From: Arthrobacter sp. OY3WO11
GTDB lineage: Bacteria > Actinomycetota > Actinomycetes > Actinomycetales > Micrococcaceae
NCBI RefSeq assembly: GCF_001641125.1
Contig: NZ_LWLP01000001.1
Location: 3,785,828-3,849,827 of the forward strand
Reading direction: 5' to 3'
Length of the DNA stretch: 64,000 nucleotides
The notes beneath the pieces are model-generated. The model ran no database searches. It was not told the origin of the DNA and was given only the letters and a program-made list of their open reading frames with translations. The number at the start of each line of letters is the position of its first letter. The first letter of the stretch is position 1. Position numbers and translations under genes: made by a program. Positions 1 through 8,666 of this stretch are shown piece after piece.

Positions 1-1
1 C

Positions 2-661
2 CTCGCGAGTGAGGGCACCCGCCCCTACCTGCCGTGGGCGGTGCGGGTGCCCGGCCTCGTGGAGCGGCCCGAAGCCACCCTCCCCGTCCTTAATGCGCTG
101 TATAGGGACCCCTCGGAGTACGTGCGGCGGTCCGTGGCCAATCACCTCAACGACCTTGCCCGGCACGCACCCGGCCCCGTGGTGGCCACGGCAAAGGAGT
201 GGTTGTCCGCAGCTGACGGCAACACGGAATGGGTGGTCCGGCACGGTCTCCGCACGCTCATCAAGAAGGGCCATCCGGAGGCACTGGAACTGCTCGGTTT
301 TACGCCGGCGCAAGTGGCGGTGGCCGGGCCGCACCTGGACCGGGAGGTCCTGACCCTGCCCGGCGAACTGTCGTTCTCCTTCGAGATCGCCAACACCGGC
401 ACGCACGATGTGCGCCTGGCAGTGGACTATTTGGTCCACTACCGCAAGGCCAACGGAAGCCAGTCCGCCAAGGTTTTCAAGGTGTCAACACTCACCCTTG
501 CCCCGGGTGAGAGCAGGAGCCTCTCCAAACGCCATGCCTTCAGGCAGATGACCACCAGGGTGCACCACCCCGGCCTGCACGCCCTGGAGCTGCAGATCAA
601 CGGCGCGGTTCATGGGCGCGCAGAGTTCCTGGTGCAAGAACCTTTGAACGCAGGACCTTAG
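2..661 (+). CDS. DNA alkylation repair protein, AlkC-like (5' end missing)
   Basis: The reading frame is open from the window edge, so the N-terminus is missing and about 219 residues are visible. The first half has helical HEAT-like repeats (RRSVANHLND, then WVVRHGLRTLIKKGH), as in AlkC/AlkD alkylpurine DNA glycosylases. The second half is a beta-rich domain of about 110 residues (LSFSFEIANTGTHDVRL), resembling the Ig-like C-terminal domain of AlkC. Known AlkC enzymes excise 3-methyladenine and related lesions. Family assignment is inferred from the fold pattern; catalytic residues may lie in the missing part. Confidence 0.75.
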   Translation, partial: LASEGTRPYLPWAVRVPGLVERPEATLPVLNALYRDPSEYVRRSVANHLNDLARHAPGPVVATAKEWLSAADGNTEWVVRHGLRTLIKKGHPEALELLGFTPAQVAVAGPHLDREVLTLPGELSFSFEIANTGTHDVRLAVDYLVHYRKANGSQSAKVFKVSTLTLAPGESRSLSKRHAFRQMTTRVHHPGLHALELQINGAVHGRAEFLVQEPLNAGP

Positions 662-679
662 ACCGCGCACAATTACTGA

Positions 680-708
680 TTGACTCCGATATAACTCTGC
701 AGTAACCT
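680..708 (+). promoter_or_regulatory. Sigma-70-type promoter of the ChvE/MmsAB operon
   Basis: TTGACT (680-685) is a near-consensus -35 box. A 17-bp spacer leads to TAACCT (703-708), a weak -10 box. The palindrome at 712-725 would cover the transcription start. The predicted leader to the GTG at 921 is about 200 nt. Confidence 0.55.
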
Positions 709-711
709 GCG

Positions 712-725
712 TGTTAGCGCTAACA
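712..725. promoter_or_regulatory. Perfect 14-bp palindromic operator, LacI family type
   Basis: TGTTAGCGCTAACA reads identically on both strands and has the central CG typical of LacI/GalR-family operators. It lies directly after the predicted -10 box, so a bound repressor would block transcription of the sugar ABC operon. No LacI-family gene is visible in this window, so the regulator must be elsewhere. Confidence 0.75.
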
Positions 726-920
726 AGAGAACATTCAAGGAAAGACCCGGAACGGGGAACCTGCTGCTTTTGCGTCCGCCGGAACTCATGCCCGGCTAGT
801 GCCGGGAAGGCCCGGGTCCGCATCAACACCAGGTCCTCCTGGCCGCCTTACGCCGGCACGCGCAGATGCTTGCCGGCCCAGCACCACATCGCGGACCAGC
901 CTCCGCGTAAGGAGAAAATC

Positions 921-2045
921 GTGAGAATTAGGAAACTCCTGGGCGCCGTCGCGGTCGCCCTCGCAGTCACAGTCGGGGCCACAGGGTGCGGCACACGGGG
1001 CGGCGCCACTGAAGCGGGAGCCTCCGCCAACCCCAGCGACTCCCTGGTGGGCATCTCGATGCCCACGCAGACGTCCGAGCGCTGGATTGCTGATGGCGGA
1101 AACGTGGAGAAGTCCCTCAAGGACCTGGGGTACAAGACGGATCTCCAGTTCGCCAATGACGACATTCCCACCCAGGTCTCGCAGATTGAAAACATGCTGA
1201 CCAAGGGTGCCAAGGCCCTCATCATTGCTGCTATTGATGGCACCACCCTGACGGACGTCCTTGCCAAGGCCAAAGAGCAGAATGTCAAGGTCATTGCTTA
1301 CGACCGGCTCATCAACGGCTCACCGAACGTTGACTACTACACCACCTTCGACAACTACACCGTGGGAGTGCAGCAGGCAACGTCGCTGCTGACCGGACTT
1401 GGCCTGGTTGATGCCAGCGGCAACAAGGTGGACGGCAAGGGTCCGTTCAACGTGGAGCTTTTCGCAGGCAGCCCGGACGACAACAACGCAAACTTCTTCT
1501 GGACCGGGGCGATGGACACCCTTCAGCCATATCTTGACGCCGGAACCCTGAAGGTTCCCAGCGGCCAGACCAAGTTCGAGCAGGCAGCCATCCTGCGCTG
1601 GCAGGCGCCTGTGGCGCAGAAGCGCATGGAGGACATCCTCACGGCCGCGTACAGCTCCGGGACAAAGCTCGACGGCGTCCTGTCGCCTTATGACGGGCTC
1701 TCCATCGGCATCATTTCGGCACTGACCAGCACCGGCGGTTACACCCAGGGCGACCTGCCTGTTGTCACCGGCCAGGACGCCGAAAAGGGTTCAGTCAAGT
1801 CGATCATTGCCGGTGAACAGTACTCCACCATCTTCAAGGACACCCGCAAGCTCGGATCCCAGGCCGTAAAGATGGTTGACGCCGTACTGAAGGGCCAGGA
1901 GCCGGAGGTGAACGACACGGAGACCTACAACAACAAGGTCAAGGTTGTTCCGGCATACCTGCTGGAGTCAGTGATCATCACTGGAGACAACTACAAGAAG
2001 GAACTCATCGACTCCGCCTACTACACCGAGGCCGACGTCAAGTAG
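921..2045 (+). CDS. chvE: Multiple-sugar ABC transporter substrate-binding lipoprotein, ChvE-like
   Basis: This 374-residue lipoprotein has a signal peptide and lipobox ending at Cys (GATGCG, about residue 25), followed by a periplasmic-binding-protein type 1 fold that begins VGISMPTQTSERW. It matches the ChvE family, which captures aldoses such as xylose, arabinose, galactose or glucose for an ABC importer. The GTG at 921 is chosen because TAAGGAGA (908-915) is a good ribosome site and the signal peptide starts there; the open frame extends upstream without signal-peptide character. The mmsA and mmsB homologues follow. The exact sugar is unknown. Confidence 0.9.
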   Translation: MRIRKLLGAVAVALAVTVGATGCGTRGGATEAGASANPSDSLVGISMPTQTSERWIADGGNVEKSLKDLGYKTDLQFANDDIPTQVSQIENMLTKGAKALIIAAIDGTTLTDVLAKAKEQNVKVIAYDRLINGSPNVDYYTTFDNYTVGVQQATSLLTGLGLVDASGNKVDGKGPFNVELFAGSPDDNNANFFWTGAMDTLQPYLDAGTLKVPSGQTKFEQAAILRWQAPVAQKRMEDILTAAYSSGTKLDGVLSPYDGLSIGIISALTSTGGYTQGDLPVVTGQDAEKGSVKSIIAGEQYSTIFKDTRKLGSQAVKMVDAVLKGQEPEVNDTETYNNKVKVVPAYLLESVIITGDNYKKELIDSAYYTEADVK

Positions 2046-2058
2046 CCGTACCCCCCCT

Positions 2059-2099
2059 ACAGGTTGTGGCCGGGCCGGCGCGGCCCGGCCACAACCTGT
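2059..2099 (+). terminator. Perfect 18-bp stem-loop between the binding protein and the ATPase gene
   Basis: Arms 2059-2076 and 2082-2099 are perfectly complementary with a 5-nt loop (ggcgc). There is no T-run after it. Such hairpins often protect or partly terminate the binding-protein message so that the binding protein outnumbers the ATPase and permease. It is more likely a processing or attenuating element than a full stop, because mmsA follows 60 bp later. Confidence 0.7.
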
Positions 2100-2158
2100 C
2101 CCCCGGCACCTGCGGCCGCAGGTGGCCCTCTTTCCAACCAGTCGGCGGGAATTGACGC

Positions 2159-3688
2159 ATGAACACACCCATTCTCCAGATGCGGGGAATTACCAAGACT
2201 TTCCCTGGGGTCAAGGCCCTGCAGGATGTCACCCTGGACGTTAACCGCGGCGAGGTACATGCCATCTGCGGCGAAAACGGCGCCGGTAAATCCACGCTCA
2301 TGAAAGTCCTGTCCGGGGTCTATCCGGACAATTCGTTTGACGGCCAGATCCTGTTCGAAAACGAACCCTGCACTTTCTCCAGCATCAATGACAGCGAAAA
2401 GCGCGGCATCGTCATCATCCATCAGGAACTGGCGCTGAGCCCGTACCTTTCCATCGCGGAAAACATCTACCTCGGCAACGAGCAGGCCAGGAACGGGTGG
2501 GTGGATTGGCGCAAGACCAACCTCGAGGCCGCCAAGCTCCTGGCCCGGGTGGGGCTGGCCGAAAACCCGGTCACGCCCGTGCAGCACATCAGCGTAGGCA
2601 AGCAGCAGTTGGTGGAGATTGCCAAGGCGCTGTCCAAGGAAGTCAAACTCCTCATCCTGGACGAGCCAACGGCAGCCCTCAACGACGAGGACTCCGGGCA
2701 CCTGCTGGACCTCATCCTGCACCTGAAGGGCCAGGGCATCACCAGCATCATCATCAGCCACAAACTCAACGAGATCCGAAAAGTGGCAGACGCCGTCACC
2801 ATTATCCGCGACGGCAAGACCATCGAAACGCTCCGGCTCGACGAAGGCCAGATCACCCAGGAACGCATCATTCGTGGCATGGTGGGCCGTGACCTCGACA
2901 GCCTCTACCCGGAGCGCACGCCGGTTATCGGCGAGGAAGTGCTGCGGATCGAAGACTGGTCCGTCCAGCACCCGCAGGACCACACGCGCATGGTGGTGTC
3001 CAACGCCAACCTCACAGTCCGCAAGGGCGAAGTGGTGGGCCTGGCGGGACTGATGGGGGCCGGAAGGACCGAGCTGGCCATGAGCGTGTTCGGCCGGACC
3101 TACGGGCGGGCGGTCTCAGGCAAGGTCTTCAAGTACGGCAGGGAAATCAACACCTCCACCGTGCCCGACGCCATCCGGCACGGTCTTGCCTACGCCACCG
3201 AGGACCGAAAACACTACGGCCTGAACCTCATTGAGGACATCAAGCGCAACATCTCCATGGCGGCGCTGGGGAAGCTGGCGAAACGTGGCTGGGTCGACAA
3301 GAACGAAGAGACCGCCGTCGCCAACCGCTACCGCACAAGCATGAACATCAAGGCACCGTCAGTCGCAGCCATCACGGGCAAGCTTTCCGGCGGGAACCAG
3401 CAAAAAGTGGTGCTGAGCAAATGGATGTTCTCCGATCCCGATGTGCTGATCCTCGACGAACCCACCAGGGGCATCGACGTGGGCGCGAAGTTCGAGATCT
3501 ACACGATCATTGCCAACCTGGCGGCTGAAGGAAAAGCAGTCATCGTCATCTCCTCGGAACTTCCCGAGCTGCTGGGCATCTGCGACCGGATCTACACGTT
3601 GTCGGCAGGCCATGTCACCGGTGAAGTGCCCATCGCCCAGGCTTCACAGGAAACCCTTATGCACTACATGACCAAAGAGAAGGAATAG
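2159..3688 (+). CDS. mmsA: Multiple-sugar ABC transporter ATP-binding protein, MmsA/GguA type
   Basis: This 509-residue protein is a tandem fusion of two ABC ATPase domains, as usual for monosaccharide importers of the CUT2 class. The N-terminal half has Walker A GENGAGKST (about residue 40), signature ISVGKQQLVEIAKAL and Walker B LLILDEPTA. The C-terminal half has a degenerate P-loop region (GLAGLMGAGRTELAMSVFG), signature LSGGNQQK and Walker B VLILDEPTRGIDVG. It energises sugar uptake at the inner face of the membrane. It follows the binding-protein gene and its stop lies 1 bp before the permease start. Confidence 0.93.
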   Translation: MNTPILQMRGITKTFPGVKALQDVTLDVNRGEVHAICGENGAGKSTLMKVLSGVYPDNSFDGQILFENEPCTFSSINDSEKRGIVIIHQELALSPYLSIAENIYLGNEQARNGWVDWRKTNLEAAKLLARVGLAENPVTPVQHISVGKQQLVEIAKALSKEVKLLILDEPTAALNDEDSGHLLDLILHLKGQGITSIIISHKLNEIRKVADAVTIIRDGKTIETLRLDEGQITQERIIRGMVGRDLDSLYPERTPVIGEEVLRIEDWSVQHPQDHTRMVVSNANLTVRKGEVVGLAGLMGAGRTELAMSVFGRTYGRAVSGKVFKYGREINTSTVPDAIRHGLAYATEDRKHYGLNLIEDIKRNISMAALGKLAKRGWVDKNEETAVANRYRTSMNIKAPSVAAITGKLSGGNQQKVVLSKWMFSDPDVLILDEPTRGIDVGAKFEIYTIIANLAAEGKAVIVISSELPELLGICDRIYTLSAGHVTGEVPIAQASQETLMHYMTKEKE

Positions 3689-3689
3689 C

Positions 3690-4991
3690 ATGTCCGCCCT
3701 ACGAGAATCACTCGGCTTCCTGACAAGCCGCCTCCGCCAGGTTGGCATCTTCGTCGCCCTGATCCTGATCGTCATCCTCTTCCAAATCCTTACCGACGGC
3801 ATCCTGCTCCAACCGCAGAACGTCACCAACCTTGTAGTCCAGAACAGCTACATCCTCATCCTGGCCATCGGCATGGTCATGGTCATCATCGCCGGCCATA
3901 TCGACCTCTCCGTCGGGTCCGTGGCCGGCTTCATCGGCGCCGTGGCCGGCGTCATGATGGTCCAGTGGGGGTGGGCGTGGTGGCTGGCCATTCCTGCCTG
4001 CCTGGTAGTGGGGGCCCTGGTGGGGGCGTGGCAGGGATATTGGATCGCCTACGTCGGCATCCCCGCCTTCATTGTCACCCTCGCCGGCATGCTGATCTTC
4101 CGTGGGCTGACGCTGATCACCCTGAAGAACCAGCAGATCACCCCGTTCCCCGACGAACTGCGGGCGCTGGGTGGCGGCTTCCTCCCCGACATCACCGGAG
4201 GCACCTCCGTCCTGGAATGGCTGACCGTTATCCTCGGCGTTGGCGGCACCGCCGCGATCCTCTTCCAGGCTCTGAAGGAGCGCCGCGTCCGCAAGAAGTT
4301 CAACCTGGAGAACGAGCCCATGGCATGGTTCGCCATCAAGACTGCGTTCATCGCGCTGCTCATGCTCATCATCACGTTCCTCCTCGCCAGCTACCGCGGC
4401 ACCCCCATCGTGTTGATCGTCCTTGCCGTCCTGGTCATCGCCTACTCGGCATTGATGAACAACAGCATCTTCGGACGGCACATTTACGCGATCGGCGGGA
4501 ACCTGCACGCGGCCGAGCTCTCCGGCATCAAAACCAAGGCCGTCACTTTCCGGCTCTTCGTCAACATGGGCGTACTGGCGGCGCTGGCCGGTTTGGTCTT
4601 TACCGCCCGGCTGAACTCCGCCCAGCCCGCCGGGGGCACCGGCTTCGAACTGGATTCCATCGCGGCCGCCTTCATCGGCGGAGCCGCGGTCCAGGGCGGG
4701 ATCGGCACGGTGGCCGGAGCCCTGATCGGCGGATTGATCATGGGTGTCCTGAACAACGGCATGTCCATTCTGGGCCTCGGCACGGACTACCAGCAGCTGA
4801 TCAAGGGACTTGTCCTCCTGCTGGCCGTTGGATTCGACATCTTCAACAAGAACCGGACAGGTGGCGGCACCAGCATCGCCAGCCGTTTCAAAAGGAAGCC
4901 GGCACCCCCGGCCGCTGAAGGGACGGCTCCCCGCGGGACGGCTACGGACCAGCCCCTTCCCGTCCCGGCGAGCACGTCAGATCCCCGCTGA
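3690..4991 (+). CDS. mmsB: Multiple-sugar ABC transporter permease, MmsB/GguB type
   Basis: This 433-residue membrane protein has about ten hydrophobic segments and the CUT2 permease hallmark GHIDLSVGSVAGF near residue 71. The family usually has about 330-400 residues; the extra length is a loop near residues 190-215 and a Pro/Ala-rich cytoplasmic tail after about residue 400. The ATG at 3690 follows AAGGAA and starts 1 bp after the mmsA stop, so translation is probably coupled. A bidirectional hairpin follows at 5044-5081. Confidence 0.92.
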   Translation: MSALRESLGFLTSRLRQVGIFVALILIVILFQILTDGILLQPQNVTNLVVQNSYILILAIGMVMVIIAGHIDLSVGSVAGFIGAVAGVMMVQWGWAWWLAIPACLVVGALVGAWQGYWIAYVGIPAFIVTLAGMLIFRGLTLITLKNQQITPFPDELRALGGGFLPDITGGTSVLEWLTVILGVGGTAAILFQALKERRVRKKFNLENEPMAWFAIKTAFIALLMLIITFLLASYRGTPIVLIVLAVLVIAYSALMNNSIFGRHIYAIGGNLHAAELSGIKTKAVTFRLFVNMGVLAALAGLVFTARLNSAQPAGGTGFELDSIAAAFIGGAAVQGGIGTVAGALIGGLIMGVLNNGMSILGLGTDYQQLIKGLVLLLAVGFDIFNKNRTGGGTSIASRFKRKPAPPAAEGTAPRGTATDQPLPVPASTSDPR

Positions 4992-5043
4992 CCTTGACGG
5001 CTCTGCAGTGCCTTCAGCTGCCTAAGCTGCTGCCCAGCTAAAG

Positions 5044-5081
5044 GAGTCCGACGGTGGCCGGCAACAGCCGCCGTCGGACTC
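5044..5081. terminator. Bidirectional hairpin between convergent mmsB and SDR genes
   Basis: Arms 5044-5057 and 5068-5081 form a 14-bp stem with one G-U pair and a 10-nt loop. It sits between the stops of two convergent genes. The arm carries the CCGACGGTGG core seen in other gene-end hairpins of this window. Confidence 0.75.
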
Positions 5082-5086
5082 TGCCG

Positions 5087-5959
5087 TTAGCGCGGCGGGC
5101 CGCCTGCGGGGTTCTGCCAGTGGTCCCGCCAAGTGTGCTCAGGCTCAAAGCCCAGCAGCCGGCGCGCCTTGTCGATGGACAGCATGGTTTCGTGTTCGCC
5201 CAGCTCCTTGACCACCTTGACGCCGGGGAACACTTCCGCAGCCAGGCCGGCGCTTGACCGGCTCATGACGGTATCCGCGTTGGCGATGATGAACGCCTCG
5301 AATCCCGGCTTCCCGTTTTCGAGGGCGCGGACCACCGCCTGGGCCCCGTCCCGGCCGTCGATGTAGCCCCAAAGGTTCCATTTCCGGAGGGTTGCGTCGG
5401 AGTCGAAGGAAGGGAACTTTTCGTAGTCTTCCACGTCCATGACGTTGGAGAAACGCAGTCCCACGATGCTCAGTTCCGGGTCCCAGCGCGTCAGTTCGGC
5501 AGCCATCTGCTCTTCCAGGTGCTTCACCAGGGAGTAGGTGCTTTCCGGCCGCGCCGGGTACTCCTCGTCCACGGGGATGTAGGGCGGGTCGACGTCGAAC
5601 GGCAGTCCCAGCACCGTCTCGCTGGAGGCGTACACCACCTTCTTGATGCCCGCGCGGCGCGCCGCCTGGAACACGTTGTAGGTGGACAGCATGTTGTTTT
5701 CGAAGGTGGCGGCATCGGGAATGATGCCCGGGGCAGGGATGGCCCCGAGGTGCACCACGGCGTCAAAACCCTCGTGCCGGTCGTCCAGTCCCAACAACAC
5801 GTCCAGAACCTGCCCGTAGTTGCGCAGGTCCACCACAACCAGGCCGGGACTGCGGCTGCCTTCGCGGTCAAGGTTGAGGACCTGGTGGCCGTCCTCCGTG
5901 AGCCTGCGGACCACGTGCCGTCCAAGTTTTCCGCTACCGCCGGTGACCGCAATTCTCAT
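5087..5959 (-). CDS. NAD-dependent epimerase/dehydratase family protein (extended SDR)
   Basis: This 290-residue protein begins with the extended-SDR nucleotide-binding motif TGGSGKLGRHVVRRL (about residue 6) and has the active-site YSLVK (about residue 145) with an upstream Ser (YASSETV). It resembles NAD(P)-dependent sugar or uronate dehydrogenases and epimerases, but the substrate cannot be read from the sequence. It lies 35 bp downstream of an adenylate kinase gene and is probably co-transcribed with it. The ATG at 5959 opens directly into the Rossmann fold. Confidence 0.8.
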   Translation of the reverse strand: MRIAVTGGSGKLGRHVVRRLTEDGHQVLNLDREGSRSPGLVVVDLRNYGQVLDVLLGLDDRHEGFDAVVHLGAIPAPGIIPDAATFENNMLSTYNVFQAARRAGIKKVVYASSETVLGLPFDVDPPYIPVDEEYPARPESTYSLVKHLEEQMAAELTRWDPELSIVGLRFSNVMDVEDYEKFPSFDSDATLRKWNLWGYIDGRDGAQAVVRALENGKPGFEAFIIANADTVMSRSSAGLAAEVFPGVKVVKELGEHETMLSIDKARRLLGFEPEHTWRDHWQNPAGGPPR

Positions 5960-5994
5960 CAGGTTGTCCTTTACGTTTGGTGGCTTGCGCCGGT

Positions 5995-6588
5995 TCAGGC
6001 GCCGGGGCGCGGGGAAGCCAGGAACTTTTCGACGGCGGCGATCGCCAGTTCGGTGATGTCGCCGGGATCTCCGCTGCCGTCCACGGAAACAAGCATTCCA
6101 CGGCCCGCGTAGACCGAGACTACTTCATGCGTCTCGCGGTGGTAGAGATCCAGGCGGCGGCGGAACACGTCCACCGTGTCGTCCGTGCGGCCCTGCTCCG
6201 CGGCACGCCGGAGCATCCGGCGCTCCAGAACGGCGTCGGGGGCGGTCAGCTCAATGACCGCATCCAGCACAAACCCCTGGGACACAAGCATGTTGTCCAG
6301 CTCCGTCACCTGCTGAGCTGTGCGCGGATAGCCGTCCAGCAGGAAGCCCTCCCGGAGGCCGCTGTCCAGCAGGCGGTCCTTGACCATCGCGTTGGTGAGG
6401 TGGTCCGGGACGAAATCGCCGCCGTCGAGGTAGCCGGCAGCCTCGGTTCCCAGCTCCGTTTCCTCGTTGACGTTGGTCCGGAAAATCTCTCCGGTGGAGA
6501 CGGTGGGGACGCCGAAGTGCCGGGCCAGGTGCTCTGCCTGCGTTCCCTTGCCGGAGCCCGGCGGACCGATGATGAGCAGCCTGGTCAT
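5995..6588 (-). CDS. adk: Adenylate kinase, short-lid type, outside the ribosomal operon
   Basis: The 197-residue protein has the P-loop GPPGSGKGTQ (residues 8-17), the AMP-site region TGEIFRTNV and LLDGYPRTAQQ, and a short lid region (RRAAEQGRTDDT) without zinc cysteines. Adenylate kinase interconverts 2 ADP with ATP and AMP. The usual family text is TGD-[MI]-FR and DG-F-PR; here Asp is Glu and Phe is Tyr. Actinobacterial adk normally sits beside secY; this copy is with an SDR gene, so it is probably a paralogue. Its number in the genome cannot be seen here. Confidence 0.85.
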   Translation of the reverse strand: MTRLLIIGPPGSGKGTQAEHLARHFGVPTVSTGEIFRTNVNEETELGTEAAGYLDGGDFVPDHLTNAMVKDRLLDSGLREGFLLDGYPRTAQQVTELDNMLVSQGFVLDAVIELTAPDAVLERRMLRRAAEQGRTDDTVDVFRRRLDLYHRETHEVVSVYAGRGMLVSVDGSGDPGDITELAIAAVEKFLASPRPGA

Positions 6589-6755
6589 GTCCTGTCCCTC
6601 TTCCTGCCCCAGCGGGGCGTGCCAGCCGCCGGTTTCCGGGGTCTGCCGCCGGGAGCACCGGCACCTGCTTCATTCTGCCGGTAACTCCCCGGCCGGCGCC
6701 AGAGAGCCCGTACCCGCACGTGTCCCAGTGACCATTTCCCCCGCCTGAGGATGTA

Positions 6756-6761
6756 TATACT
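6756..6761 (+). promoter_or_regulatory. Possible -10 box upstream of the first GAF-ANTAR gene
   Basis: TATACT is a good -10 match in the intergenic region between adk and the GAF-ANTAR gene. No convincing -35 box is seen 17 bp upstream, so this is a weak call. Confidence 0.25.
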
Positions 6762-6890
6762 TCTGGATATCGGTTTAGCAGCAGGCCGTTGGAAAGTTCC
6801 TCGATCCAGCGACCTTCACAGCCTGCCCGCACCAACCGGGGAGATGCCGGAAGTTGCCGGGTTGTCCTGAGCGAATGGCACCAAAAAATC

Positions 6891-7634
6891 GTGGCCGGCG
6901 AGTCAACAGCAAAAACTGATACATCCATTACCGAGCACCTGCATGAACTGGTCCTCAACAGCTCTGATGTTGAGGACTTCCTCAACGAGCTGGCTCAGGT
7001 GTCCGCACGTAACCTCTCCCAACCCGGCGATGAGATCATGTGCGCCATCACGCTCCTGCGGCAGCGCAAGGCCGCGACCGTGGCGAGCAGCAGTCCGGAT
7101 GCGAAGGCCATTGCGCACCTTGAGTACGAGTTCAGCGAGACGCCGAGCCTGACGGCCTCCACCGTCCAGGAGAGCATCCACGTCCCCGACGCCCGCGACG
7201 ACGGCCGCTGGCCGGAATACTCCTCCGCCGTGCTCGCCCAGGGCATCCGCTCCGTCCTCGCGCTGCCCTTCCAGCTGGAGGGCGGGACGAAGGCTGCCCT
7301 ACTGCTGTACTCCCGGCAGCCTGGCCGTTTTGAGCCGCGCATCCTTGAATTTGCCGAGGACTTCGTGGGCCAGACTTCCCTGGCCCTGAGGCTGGCAGTG
7401 CGCTTTGCCCACTACAGCGAGACGGCGGCGAACCTCCGCGCCACGCTGGAGTCCCGGACGGTTATCGACATGGCCGTGGGCATCATCATGGCGCAGAACC
7501 GGTGCAGCCAGCAGGACGCCTTCGGGATCCTGAAAACGGCGTCCAGCACCCGCAACTCCAAGCTGCATGACGTTGCTGCGGCTGTGGTGAATTCGCTGGG
7601 CCAAGGACCGGTACGCACGCACTACGACGGTTAG
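6891..7634 (+). CDS. GAF and ANTAR domain-containing protein (1 of 3)
   Basis: A GAF sensor domain (about residues 20-165) is followed by an ANTAR domain containing SRTVIDMAVGIIMAQNRCS. ANTAR domains bind paired hexaloop RNA structures and act by antitermination; the ligand of this GAF domain is unknown. Start choice is uncertain. The frame stays open upstream to a TTG at 6789 (281 aa), but the GTG at 6891 gives 247 residues, close to the two paralogues here (244 and 255). Neither start has a strong ribosome site. No kinase gene is adjacent, so the GAF domain probably senses the signal itself. Confidence 0.8.
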   Translation: MAGESTAKTDTSITEHLHELVLNSSDVEDFLNELAQVSARNLSQPGDEIMCAITLLRQRKAATVASSSPDAKAIAHLEYEFSETPSLTASTVQESIHVPDARDDGRWPEYSSAVLAQGIRSVLALPFQLEGGTKAALLLYSRQPGRFEPRILEFAEDFVGQTSLALRLAVRFAHYSETAANLRATLESRTVIDMAVGIIMAQNRCSQQDAFGILKTASSTRNSKLHDVAAAVVNSLGQGPVRTHYDG

Positions 7635-7698
7635 TTTTCACAGGCCCCTCATATATCCGGCAAATCCCCTTGCAAGCTTGCCTCCCTAGAAAAGAGGC

Positions 7699-8658
7699 AT
7701 GACTCCGCAACAAACCAGACAACGTAAACCCGGCCGCGCCCGGCGGGCCATCATCGCCGGGGCCGTGGCCCTCACCTTTTCCGCCGGGGGCGCCACGGCC
7801 TGGGCGCTGGACCGGTTTGTGGTGCAGCACGTCGAGATCGCCGACGTCTCAGCCTACGAAGCCAGCCAGACCGGCAGCTCCGTTGGCGGCTCGGGCGGCG
7901 CCGCCGTCACCACGGACACCTCCTACGTCTCCGACTCGTCCAACATCAGCATCTCTACGGTGACCACCGGCAGCGGCGACAACACCGTCACGTACTATGT
8001 TGCCGACGTCGTACTGGATGACGCCACCACCCTCCAGTCCGCCTTCGCCAACGACAGTTACGGCGAGAACATCACCGAAACCACCTCCGCCATTGCTGAG
8101 GCCAACAACGCAGTTTTCGCCATCAACGGCGACTATTACGGTTTCCGTGACACCGGCATCGTGATCCGCAACGGCGTGGTGTTCCGCGACGAGGGCGCGC
8201 GGCAGGGGCTGGCGTTCTACCGCGACGGCACCGTCAAGGTCTATGACGAAACCACCACCACGGCCGGGCAACTGGTCGCCGAGGGCGTCTGGAACACCCT
8301 CTCCTTCGGCCCGTCCCTGCTGGACAACGGGGCCGTTGCCGAGGGCATCGAGGACGTGGAGGTGGACACCAACTTCGGCAACCATTCCATCCAGGGCGAA
8401 CAGCCGCGCACCGCCGTCGGAATCATCGACGACAACCACCTGGTGTTCGTGGTGGTGGACGGCCGCAGCCCCGGCTACAGCACCGGCGTCACCATGACCG
8501 GCCTCGCCGACATCATGCAGGGCCTCGGTGCCACCACGGCGTACAACATCGACGGCGGCGGTTCCTCCACGATGTACTTCAACGGCGGGCTGGTGAACAA
8601 CCCGCTGGGTGAGAACCGGGAACGCGGCACCTCCGACATTCACTACATCGCGCAGTAG
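7699..8658 (+). CDS. Phosphodiester glycosidase (NAGPA domain) exported protein
   Basis: This 319-residue protein has a basic N-terminus and one hydrophobic signal or anchor (about residues 20-38), a Ser/Gly/Thr-rich linker, then a NAGPA domain. Visible motifs are AINGDYYGFRDTG (about residue 140) and YNIDGGGSSTMYFNGG near the C-terminus. The family cleaves sugar phosphodiesters and is linked to exopolysaccharide metabolism. The ATG follows AAGAGG. It is the first gene of a five-gene same-strand locus; the next gene starts 8 bp after its stop. The substrate is presumably the surface polymer made by the following genes, which is an inference. Confidence 0.85.
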   Translation: MTPQQTRQRKPGRARRAIIAGAVALTFSAGGATAWALDRFVVQHVEIADVSAYEASQTGSSVGGSGGAAVTTDTSYVSDSSNISISTVTTGSGDNTVTYYVADVVLDDATTLQSAFANDSYGENITETTSAIAEANNAVFAINGDYYGFRDTGIVIRNGVVFRDEGARQGLAFYRDGTVKVYDETTTTAGQLVAEGVWNTLSFGPSLLDNGAVAEGIEDVEVDTNFGNHSIQGEQPRTAVGIIDDNHLVFVVVDGRSPGYSTGVTMTGLADIMQGLGATTAYNIDGGGSSTMYFNGGLVNNPLGENRERGTSDIHYIAQ

Positions 8659-8666
8659 GTCCGGCC

